From positions 1 to 21,197 of IMG/VR virus record IMGVR_UViG_3300028772_000071: DNA of 21,197 nucleotides, one strand, 5' to 3'. The stretch is from a virus. The position numbers and the translations under genes are program-made. The stretch's first letter is position 1. Each line of letters starts with the position of its first letter. The notes below the pieces were generated by a model. That model worked only from the letters and a program-made list of their open reading frames with translations, did not search any database and was not told the DNA's origin. Below are positions 1-5,756 of the stretch, one piece after another.

Positions 1-2
1 TA

Positions 3-710
3 CAGGCTAATAACACTTGTATTGCTGGTCAGTTACTCCTAATTGATTTGCTTGAAAAACTTGAAGGGAAATGTGAATTGATACAGAGTAATACGGATGG
101 TATTCTAGTTAAGGTGTATAATTTAGCAGAGAAGGATGAAGTTATTGCTATGTGTGAAGCATGGGGAGCAAGAACTAGAATGACTATGGAATACGATATG
201 TATTCTAAGGTTATCCAGAAGGATGTAAACAACTATATCATAATTCCAGAAGGTGAATTGTATGATAGCAAAGGCAAGCCAAAATGGAAGTGTAAAGGAG
301 CATGGGTAAAGAAGTTGAGCCTATTGGACAATGACCTTCCTATCGTAAACAAGGCAGTCAAGGACTACTTTATTTTTGGAATACCAGTGGAGCAGACTAT
401 TGGACAGGCTAATATGTTAATAGACTTCCAGAAGGTTACAAAAATATCCAGTAAGTATTCTCATGGACACCATAATGGAAAGGTAATAACTGGAAAAGTA
501 CACAGATGTTTTGCAAGTGCAGATTCAAAAGATGGTACACTTTACAAGTATCACAAAGGAAAAGAAGCATTGGAAAAGACTTCCAGTACACCAGTAAACT
601 GTTTTTTGGATGATGGGAATATTGAAGGTAAGAGAGTGCCAGCTAAACTTGACAAAAACTGGTATATAGATTTAGCCAATCAGAGAATAAAAGATTTTGT
701 TGACAGATAG
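3..710 (+). CDS. Family B-type phage DNA polymerase, C-terminal part (5' end outside window)
   Basis: The reading frame is open from the window edge and ends at TAG 708-710, leaving about 235 residues of the polymerase C-terminus. Early in the fragment a helix (GQLLLIDLLEKLEG) is followed by IQSNTDGILVKV, which matches polymerase motif C (usually YxDTDS). The second, metal-binding Asp is kept (fragment residue 32, near position 96), while the first Asp is Asn and the final Ser is Gly. After it come a Lys-rich thumb-like region and a basic tail. The enzyme would copy phage DNA. It lies 49 bp upstream of the primase/helicase gene, so the two look like one replication operon. The ATG/TTG codons inside the window are internal, not the true start. 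The family call rests on motif C and context only, because the exonuclease and motifs A and B lie outside the window. Confidence 0.75.
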   Translation, partial: QANNTCIAGQLLLIDLLEKLEGKCELIQSNTDGILVKVYNLAEKDEVIAMCEAWGARTRMTMEYDMYSKVIQKDVNNYIIIPEGELYDSKGKPKWKCKGAWVKKLSLLDNDLPIVNKAVKDYFIFGIPVEQTIGQANMLIDFQKVTKISSKYSHGHHNGKVITGKVHRCFASADSKDGTLYKYHKGKEALEKTSSTPVNCFLDDGNIEGKRVPAKLDKNWYIDLANQRIKDFVDR

Positions 711-759
711 TGAAAAGCATGATATACTAGGTTTATGTTAGAGGAAGGGGATTGAGCCT

Positions 760-2688
760 ATGCAACTTTTTAAGGGGTATATAGCAAGTAATGGTAAAAT
801 TCCCTTGTCGAGTGTTAAGACAGGGGATATACTTCCAGAGCCACCAGCAACAGGAGATTTTGTAGGGGTTCTGAAAGACAATATAATTCAACTTGATTTT
901 GATGATGAAGAAAGTTCCAAGATAGCTTTAGAGATAGTCAACGAGTACAAACTTAGATGTGACATACTCAAGACCACAAGAGGTATTCATTTATACTTCA
1001 TAGAGGATGGCACAGTAAAAAGTCAATCCGTTGGAGTATTCAATGCTATTGGACTTCATTGTGATATTGGATTAGGATTCAAGAACAGAGTGATACCACT
1101 CAAAGTGACCAAGGATAAGAATGTAATCAGAATTGTGAATGGGGAAGAAGTTCAATCGACTACCAAAGAAACCACATTAAGAGAGTGGGTTCAGACATAT
1201 GATGAATTGGATAAACTACCAGCATTTTTCAGACCGATAGGAAAAGTAGACCATAACCTAAAAGGATGTAATACTAGAAACCAAAGCCTATTCAGTTATA
1301 TACTTGTACTTCAAACTCACAATTTCAATAAGGATGAAACCAGAAGGACTATCAAAATCATAAACAAGTATGTAGTGGAGTCAGCTTTGGATGATAGCGA
1401 GATTGATACCATAACAAGGGATGAAGCTTTCTCAGAAGAATTGTTCTACAATGAGAGAGGTAGTTTCCTCCATGACCGTTTCGGTAACTATATGCTCACA
1501 AACTGCAACATCATAATGATTGACGGACAGATACACATTTATACGCACGATAATCTATACAGTAATGACCCAGCAGAGTTTGAAAAAGTAATGCTTGACA
1601 AAATACCAAGTTTGAGAGATAATCAAAGAAAGGAAGTTTACAAGTATATTGCTTTGAAATGCAGTGCCATTGGAGAGTTCGCTAATTCCAAATATATTGG
1701 GTTAAAAACTACTATATTGGATATTGAAACAGGGGATGAATTTCCATATTCTCCTAAATGGATTATAAACAATAGAATCAATATCGACTATGACCAGACT
1801 GCGTATTCCAAAGTTATGAATGATACACTGAATAAGGTATGTTGCCATGACCCACAGATAAGGTCTTTACTGGAAGAAATGATAGGGTACACTATGTATC
1901 GCAAGAACTCAATGCAAGTATGTTTCATATTGACAGGGGAGGGTTCAAATGGTAAGTCAACAATCCTTAATTGTATCAAAAAACTGCTCGGTAAGCAAAA
2001 TTATACTTCACTCGATTTACGGGAACTTGAAGAAACCTTCAAACCAGCCGAACTATACAATAAACTCGCCAATATCGGTGATGATATATCAGCGAAATAC
2101 CTTGAAAATTCCTCCGTATTCAAAAAAGTGGTTACAGGAGAATCCTTCATGGTACAACGCAAATATGCTCAGCCGTTTGAACTTGAGTGTTATGCCACAC
2201 AGATATTCTGTGCCAACGAACTTCCACAAGTGCATGACAAGTCAGACGGATTCTCAAGGCGAATAGTGCTTGTACCATTCAATGCCAAATTCCAGAAAAC
2301 GGATGCCGATTATGACCCATTCATAGAGGACAAACTTCTATCAGATGAAGCTATAAACTATTTGTTAAAAATTGGCGTTGAGGGATTGACCAGAGTAATA
2401 TACAATAAGCAGTTCACTAAGTCAAGTGCTGGAGAATCTGAGAAGGATGATTATATGAAACTCAATAACAATATGCTTGAATGGTTCGAGAATGACCCTA
2501 GCATAGAGAATGAGAGTGTCAACGATGTATACCTTGCCTATCAAGTCTGGTGCGTTCAGAATGGATGTATGGCAGTTAAAAAGCTTAATTTCAGCAAGGA
2601 TATAAAGAAACATAAGAAACTGGTGTCAAAACCTAAGACAATTCAAGGAAAGTCGGTTCGAGTGTATGTGAGGGAGGATGATGTGTAA
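760..2688 (+). CDS. PrimPol-D5 type primase/helicase (superfamily III)
   Basis: This 642-residue protein should make primers and unwind DNA at the phage fork. The N-terminal 250 residues look like an archaeo-eukaryotic primase domain, with DFD at residues 46-48 (metal ligands) and the TTRGIHLYF strand carrying His77. A middle D5_N-like region leads into an SF3 ATPase core: Walker A GEGSNGKST at 393-401 with Lys399, an acidic Walker B at 441-442 (IGDD), a sensor Asn486 in FCANELP, and an arginine pair at 500-501. The last 80 residues look like a D5-type winged helix, ending KTIQGKSVRVYVRED. The ATG at 760 follows GAGGAAGGGG with about 8 nt spacing. The next gene starts directly after its stop codon, so the two are probably co-translated. 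A paralogue of the C-terminal domain is encoded alone at 13668-13997. Confidence 0.9.
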   Translation: MQLFKGYIASNGKIPLSSVKTGDILPEPPATGDFVGVLKDNIIQLDFDDEESSKIALEIVNEYKLRCDILKTTRGIHLYFIEDGTVKSQSVGVFNAIGLHCDIGLGFKNRVIPLKVTKDKNVIRIVNGEEVQSTTKETTLREWVQTYDELDKLPAFFRPIGKVDHNLKGCNTRNQSLFSYILVLQTHNFNKDETRRTIKIINKYVVESALDDSEIDTITRDEAFSEELFYNERGSFLHDRFGNYMLTNCNIIMIDGQIHIYTHDNLYSNDPAEFEKVMLDKIPSLRDNQRKEVYKYIALKCSAIGEFANSKYIGLKTTILDIETGDEFPYSPKWIINNRINIDYDQTAYSKVMNDTLNKVCCHDPQIRSLLEEMIGYTMYRKNSMQVCFILTGEGSNGKSTILNCIKKLLGKQNYTSLDLRELEETFKPAELYNKLANIGDDISAKYLENSSVFKKVVTGESFMVQRKYAQPFELECYATQIFCANELPQVHDKSDGFSRRIVLVPFNAKFQKTDADYDPFIEDKLLSDEAINYLLKIGVEGLTRVIYNKQFTKSSAGESEKDDYMKLNNNMLEWFENDPSIENESVNDVYLAYQVWCVQNGCMAVKKLNFSKDIKKHKKLVSKPKTIQGKSVRVYVREDDV

Positions 2689-3294
2689 ATGAAAACAATA
2701 ATAAATAATGTAGATGGTAGTTGGAAAAATGTTAAAAACAAGTGTCGCACCACTATAAACAAGGAATATTCGGAGGTGGATGCGTCACCTTCCTTTATTT
2801 ACAAATTGCTAATATCAGAGCATAGTCCAATTAGATTGATAAGTGTGGATTGGTCTTGGAAGAAAATACCATATTGGGTTTCAACTGAATGGAGTAGACA
2901 CAAATTTGAAAAGTTCATTTCAACACAGAGAACGGATAGGACAGGGATTGAACGAGCCATACTTCCACAAGGAGTTGATGTAAACTTTGATGGATATGCT
3001 AATGCTCAAAACCTCATAGATGCTTGGCGAAAGAGATTATGCTTTCAAGCCACACCAGAAGCCAGAGGACTTGCTATGGACTTCAAATTGAAACTGCAAG
3101 ATGTGGAAGTAGAACTTGCAAACGTGCTTGTTCCTAATTGTGTATATCGTGGTGGGTGTCCAGAATTTGTACCTTGTGATTTCTATGGTAAGTTTGTAAA
3201 TTATTGTTATGAACATAGTGTGAACATGAATAACATTCAATCCAGATATGATGCTTATAATGAGTTTGTAAGTATACCAGAGTGGTTAAAATAG
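2689..3294 (+). CDS. thyX: Divergent ThyX-like (flavin-dependent) thymidylate synthase
   Basis: This 201-residue protein resembles the phage branch of the flavin-dependent thymidylate synthases, which convert dUMP to dTMP with methylenetetrahydrofolate and FAD. Visible family features are EHSPIR (45-50), the signature region RHKFEKFISTQRTDR (70-84) in place of RHRxxSxNExSxR, an Arg-rich helix WRKRLC (113-118), PEAR near 123-126, and VPNCVYRGGCPEF (148-160). The signature is altered: the third Arg is Lys and the Ser is displaced, so catalysis by the standard mechanism is not certain. ATG 2689 follows TAA 2686-2688 with no gap, so it is coupled to the primase gene. dUTPase and class III RNR genes downstream would supply the substrate. 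Confidence 0.75.
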   Translation: MKTIINNVDGSWKNVKNKCRTTINKEYSEVDASPSFIYKLLISEHSPIRLISVDWSWKKIPYWVSTEWSRHKFEKFISTQRTDRTGIERAILPQGVDVNFDGYANAQNLIDAWRKRLCFQATPEARGLAMDFKLKLQDVEVELANVLVPNCVYRGGCPEFVPCDFYGKFVNYCYEHSVNMNNIQSRYDAYNEFVSIPEWLK

Positions 3295-3297
3295 GGT

Positions 3298-3315
3298 ACA
3301 ATATGAATATATTGT
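3298..3315 (+). other. Post-stop hairpin E1
   Basis: Four bases after the thyX stop, ACAATAT pairs with ATATTGT around a GAAT loop, a perfect 7-bp stem. No T-run follows, so it is not a normal terminator. It lies just upstream of the next ribosome binding site and belongs to the family of intergenic hairpins described in the findings. Confidence 0.6.
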
Positions 3316-3341
3316 TCGTTATTAGAAAGGAGAATTAAACA

Positions 3342-3545
3342 ATGAGTAAAGCAGACCATCCATATAATAACGTCTTAGGAACACTTGATTTTACAGAAAA
3401 GGAAGGACTTTTCAAGATAGTACAAAGTAGGTTTGATGATGCGATTAGCATCTTGATAGCAGGACATTTATGGATTGATATAACCGAAGAACAATATGCA
3501 CATCTGCAAGATGCAATAAATCTAAGAACAGAAAGAGGATATTAA
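3342..3545 (+). CDS. Small phage protein of unknown function (67 aa)
   Basis: This short protein has no recognisable catalytic motif. It is mildly acidic and reads as soluble alpha/beta, with a helix-prone C-terminal half (EEQYAHLQDAINLRTERGY). The start ATG 3342 has a consensus AAAGGAG 8 nt upstream. The gene sits between the E1 hairpin and a stretch holding a gene-end remnant, in a block of accessory genes behind the replication operon. Its function cannot be inferred from the sequence, but the ribosome binding site and spacing support a real gene. Confidence 0.7.
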   Translation: MSKADHPYNNVLGTLDFTEKEGLFKIVQSRFDDAISILIAGHLWIDITEEQYAHLQDAINLRTERGY

Positions 3546-3577
3546 TATGCTTGGATTAAACACTATTTACAATATGG

Positions 3578-3622
3578 ATTGCTTATGAAGAATATTTAAA
3601 ATTTCCAGAATGGTTAAGATAA
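3578..3622 (+). pseudogene. Possible gene-end remnant resembling the ThyX C-terminus
   Basis: This frame reads IAYEEYLKFPEWLR followed by TAA, with a stop about 20 codons upstream and no usable start. The thyX product ends DAYNEFVSIPEWLK. Both ends are followed by similar sequence (AATATGAATAWATTGT, then AAAGGAGAA). It may be a decayed copy of a gene 3' end with its downstream spacer. The match is short and could be partly chance. Confidence 0.4.
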
Positions 3623-3668
3623 GAATAATATGAATAAATTGTGATTAACATTTTGAAAGGAGAAAAAT

Positions 3669-4025
3669 ATGAGAACAACGGAAAAAAATAAAGAAATGGC
3701 AAATGCCTTACTTAAACTAATAGCGGAAAATCCAGAATTAGAAGTAGTCCCAATGGTGGACACAGAGTGTATTTTTGATGATAGCTACAGCACTTGGATG
3801 GCTAGATGGGGCAGTGCAGACATAGATGAATACTGGTGTTCAAATGAACGAGTGTATTTCAAATCAATAGATTTCGATACTTTAGTCGAAGAATTTATTG
3901 ATAACAACTACGAAGATTATCCGACACTTTCGGATGAAGATGAAGAATTGCAAAAGTTAGCAGAAGAAAAAATAAATGCCTACGATTGGATTAAGGCAAT
4001 ATCGGTCAATATTGTACATTGCTAA
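3669..4025 (+). CDS. Acidic phage protein of unknown function (118 aa)
   Basis: The protein is strongly acidic, with a central WMARWGSADIDEYWC segment, a helical stretch DFDTLVEEFIDNN and a Glu/Asp-rich region SDEDEELQKLAEEK before the C-terminus WIKAISVNIVHC. Small acidic proteins of this kind are common in phage accessory regions, some acting as DNA mimics, but nothing here proves such a role. ATG 3669 has AAAGGAG upstream. The last 14 codons and the following spacer are repeated 1.06 kb downstream at 5045-5102, pointing to an ancestral gene duplication of which only the end remains. Confidence 0.75.
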   Translation: MRTTEKNKEMANALLKLIAENPELEVVPMVDTECIFDDSYSTWMARWGSADIDEYWCSNERVYFKSIDFDTLVEEFIDNNYEDYPTLSDEDEELQKLAEEKINAYDWIKAISVNIVHC

Positions 4026-4041
4026 TCACGAACAATTCAAA
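3984..4041 (+). repeat. 58-bp direct repeat, copy A (gene 3' end plus spacer)
   Basis: This stretch covers the last 14 codons of the 3669-4025 gene and the first 16 bases after its stop. It matches 5045-5102 at 52 of 58 positions. The differences within the coding part give conservative or single-residue changes. Confidence 0.85.
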
Positions 4042-4111
4042 GCTATTTCGCTATATGAAAAAATGGCGCACGATTCACAACTGCATAAAATTTTGAAAGA
4101 GGTGTATGAAT

Positions 4112-4330
4112 ATGAATTATGACAAAATGCCAAGCAGGGGCAAAATAACTTCTGATGGAGAATGGGCTAAGGATTGTGGTTGCGGTGGCAAAGCCTATGT
4201 CTTTTATGATGAAGATGCCACATACAATGTTGAATGTGAAAATTGCGGTACAGTTCTCAGGCTTATAACATCAAGCTTGGATGGGGCAATAAAGTTTTGG
4301 AATAATACATTAGAAGTTGGAGGTAATTAA
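4112..4330 (+). CDS. Lar-like restriction alleviation / zinc ribbon protein
   Basis: The 72-residue protein has the layout of the Lar family: a zinc knuckle with Gly-Gly (DCGCGG, Cys22 and Cys24), a beta hairpin, a second knuckle VECENCG (Cys42, Cys45), and the closing SxDGAIKFWN motif (residues 55-64). Lar of the Rac prophage modulates host type I restriction, so an anti-restriction role is possible but inferred. The first knuckle is CGC where the family usually has CPFC. Two in-frame ATGs exist. GAGGTG at 4099-4104 is well spaced for ATG 4112 and too close for ATG 4106, so 4112 was chosen. Its stop directly precedes the next ATG. Confidence 0.7.
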   Translation: MNYDKMPSRGKITSDGEWAKDCGCGGKAYVFYDEDATYNVECENCGTVLRLITSSLDGAIKFWNNTLEVGGN

Positions 4331-4588
4331 ATGAGTGCTGAAATAGTAATGGGAAACCTTGTTATGTGTAATATATGCCATAAAAGAATAGCCACAAAAC
4401 TATGTGATATGCCTGTTAGAAGAACAAAAAACTTTCACATAAAGATTAATGGAATGACAGATACAAATTTGAGCTTTAAAGAATATACCGCAACTTGTGA
4501 CAAATATATCTGCGACAAATGTGCTGCAGAAGTTGGAAACGGAATACACTTTTGCAAATCGTGTATGTCAAAGCTAAAAAGGGTATGA
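4331..4588 (+). CDS. Cys-rich zinc-binding microprotein (85 aa)
   Basis: Eight cysteines form paired knuckles: CNIC (13-16), Cys25, Cys56, CDKC (61-64) and CKSC (75-78). This suggests two structural zinc sites separated by a hydrophilic beta-rich segment. The family is not recognised. The start follows the Lar-like stop codon directly, with GGAGG 5-10 bases upstream, so the two are probably translated together. The stop overlaps the next start (ATGA). It could bind nucleic acid or a host protein; the sequence does not say which. Confidence 0.75.
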   Translation: MSAEIVMGNLVMCNICHKRIATKLCDMPVRRTKNFHIKINGMTDTNLSFKEYTATCDKYICDKCAAEVGNGIHFCKSCMSKLKRV

Positions 4589-4779
4589 CCATGATAAATA
4601 AATACAATTTAAACGATATTGTTAAAATTGAAAAAGGAAATGAAGTTTACAAAATAGTTGGAATGCACTTAAACACATACAATAACCCCAAAAAGGTATG
4701 GTATTCGCTATATCGTTTATCGGATGGATATATATGCAATATTGCCGAAAATATACTTACACCTGTTATTGCTGTTTAG
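4585..4779 (+). CDS. Small SH3-like phage protein (64 aa)
   Basis: The residues YNLNDIVKIEKGNEVYKIVG followed by short beta strands and a YRLSDGYICNIAE segment fit a small SH3/KOW-like beta barrel of the kind repeated in the DUF3310 protein at 11067. ATG 4585 overlaps the upstream stop codon as ATGA, typical of translational coupling; ATG 4591 is an alternative. A longer frame from 4519 has no ribosome binding site and runs through the upstream gene. The function is unknown. Confidence 0.65.
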   Translation: MTMINKYNLNDIVKIEKGNEVYKIVGMHLNTYNNPKKVWYSLYRLSDGYICNIAENILTPVIAV

Positions 4780-4818
4780 TGCGCAATACAAAAATATTCT
4801 ACATAAGGAGGTCTCAAC

Positions 4819-4959
4819 ATGGGTGGAAAGTATGAAGTACGATATTGTTACAACGATACATTGCAAGTTTATCTATCGGAATATACAAACAGCTGGTTCA
4901 AATTTATGATACTGAGGTTCACCAAAAAGGTCATATATTACAAGGTACAAATGTTTTGA
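4819..4959 (+). CDS. Small basic phage protein (46 aa)
   Basis: A strong AAGGAGG at 4805-4811 precedes ATG 4819 with ideal spacing. The 46-residue product reads KYEVRYCYNDTLQVYLSEYT, then an aromatic, hydrophobic and basic C-terminal half (WFKFMILRFTKKVIYYKV) that could touch membrane or form a beta sheet. No family is certain. It overlaps a longer frame starting at 4845 that lacks a ribosome binding site and was rejected. Confidence 0.65.
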   Translation: MGGKYEVRYCYNDTLQVYLSEYTNSWFKFMILRFTKKVIYYKVQMF

Positions 4960-4981
4960 GCAAGAGAGATTGGATGGATGA

Positions 4982-5086
4982 AAGGAACAGAAGAATGCGG
5001 AGAGAGAAGAATATGGATGCAAGCTAAAAGAAATCAGCATTAAAGGCTGGATTAAGGTAATATCGGTTGATATTGTACCTTGCTAA
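4982..5086 (+). pseudogene. Remnant of a paralogue of the 3669-4025 gene
   Basis: After a TGA at 4979-4981 the frame stays open to TAA 5084-5086 and ends GWIKVISVDIVPC, compared with DWIKAISVNIVHC at the end of the 3669 gene. There is no good start codon or ribosome binding site, and the upstream 21 codons show little similarity. It is best read as the 3' stump of a duplicated gene whose body was lost or replaced. Confidence 0.55.
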
Positions 5087-5102
5087 TCACGAACAATTCA
5101 AA
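5045..5102 (+). repeat. 58-bp direct repeat, copy B
   Basis: This is the second copy of 3984-4041, with six mismatches over 58 bases and no indels. It includes the stop codon and the ATCACGAACAATTCAAA spacer. It lies directly upstream of the promoter of the MazF-like gene. Confidence 0.85.
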
Positions 5103-5121
5103 AATATTATTCACAATGTAC

Positions 5122-5150
5122 TTGACATACCCAATATATCATGCTATAAT
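5122..5150 (+). promoter_or_regulatory. Consensus sigma-A promoter for the MazF-like gene
   Basis: TTGACA (5122-5127), a 17-bp spacer and TATAAT (5145-5150) with an extended -10 (TGCTATAAT). The leader AAGTTATAAAGTTAAATAAA leads into GGAGA. The leader words recur after other promoters in this window. Confidence 0.85.
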
Positions 5151-5183
5151 AAGTTATAAAGTTAAATAAAGGAGAGATAAATT

Positions 5184-5504
5184 ATGAAAAGAGCAGAGAT
5201 ATATTGGGTAGACTTAGGGGAAACAGTAGGTAGTGAACAGAGGAGATGTAGACCATGCTTAATAATACAAGCCAATTTAGGTAATGCAACCTCGCCTACA
5301 GTAACAATTGTTCCAATAACGTCTGCTACCAAGAGTTTCACGATAACTCATGCCCCAGTAGATGGTCTTATTAAACCATCAATAGCATTATGTGAGCAGA
5401 TAAGAACAGTTGATAAGAAAAGAGTAAAGGGTTATATTGCTACGGTAAGTGATTATACTATGATTAATATATCTGAAACAATAAGGTTGACATTAGGCTT
5501 ATAA
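5184..5504 (+). CDS. MazF/PemK-like mRNA interferase, no antitoxin gene visible
   Basis: The 106-residue protein has the full MazF fold pattern: RAEIYWVDLGETVGSEQR at the N-terminus, the basic RRCRPCLIIQ strand (20-29) with the conserved Arg-Pro, the VPITSATK loop (44-50) carrying Ser/Thr of the active site, and ALCEQIRTVDKKRV (68-81). MazF enzymes cut single-stranded mRNA at short motifs and are normally held by a MazE antitoxin encoded just upstream. Upstream here is only a gene remnant and a consensus promoter, so no partner is visible. The promoter for the next genes lies inside its 3' end. It may act in host mRNA shut-off or be controlled by a host antitoxin; both are inference. Confidence 0.85.
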   Translation: MKRAEIYWVDLGETVGSEQRRCRPCLIIQANLGNATSPTVTIVPITSATKSFTITHAPVDGLIKPSIALCEQIRTVDKKRVKGYIATVSDYTMINISETIRLTLGL

Positions 5505-5515
5505 TGTGGTATAAT
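5487..5515 (+). promoter_or_regulatory. Consensus promoter for the nrdH-nrdD block
   Basis: TTGACA (5487-5492), 17 bp, TATAAT (5510-5515) preceded by TGG. The -35 and most of the spacer are inside the 3' end of the MazF-like gene. AGAAGTTAAATTTAAGGAGG follows, resembling the leader of the promoter at 5122. Confidence 0.85.
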
Positions 5516-5549
5516 GATTACAGAAGTTAAATTTAAGGAGGATTAATAA

Positions 5550-5753
5550 TTGATACTTTATAGTAACGGATGCACAAACTGTGAACGATTGAAAGAGCAA
5601 CTGGATATATCTAAAATTGAATATCAAGTTTCAAGTGATTACAGAAGGTTGATTGAATTGAATATAAGGTCTGCACCATGCTTAGAATTTGAAGATGGAA
5701 GTTTCATGCTCTATGATGAAGCCATGATGTATGCCATAAAGAAAAGGGGATAG
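5550..5753 (+). CDS. NrdH/glutaredoxin-like redoxin
   Basis: The 67-residue protein has the thioredoxin-fold pattern of a small redoxin: an N-terminal strand MILYSNG, the active site CTNC (Cys8, Cys11), an alpha helix, and the cis-proline region SAPCLEF (Pro43) followed by GSFMLYDEA. It starts with TTG 5550; AAGGAGG 8 bases upstream decides this start, and no upstream ATG exists in frame. Its stop is 3 bases before nrdD, so it is the likely electron donor for that reductase rather than a general glutaredoxin. Some class III reductases use redoxins instead of formate, and this arrangement suggests the same here. Confidence 0.8.
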   Translation: MILYSNGCTNCERLKEQLDISKIEYQVSSDYRRLIELNIRSAPCLEFEDGSFMLYDEAMMYAIKKRG

Positions 5754-5756
5754 ACA

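Noticed and set aside
1949-2266. 105-codon frame inside the primase/helicase gene
   Set aside because: Shadow of the helicase core, which carries the conserved motifs in the other frame.
4845-5027. 60-codon frame overlapping the 46-aa gene at 4819
   Set aside because: No ribosome binding site, while the other frame starts 8 bases after AAGGAGG; the product is a mix of low-conservation and charged residues.
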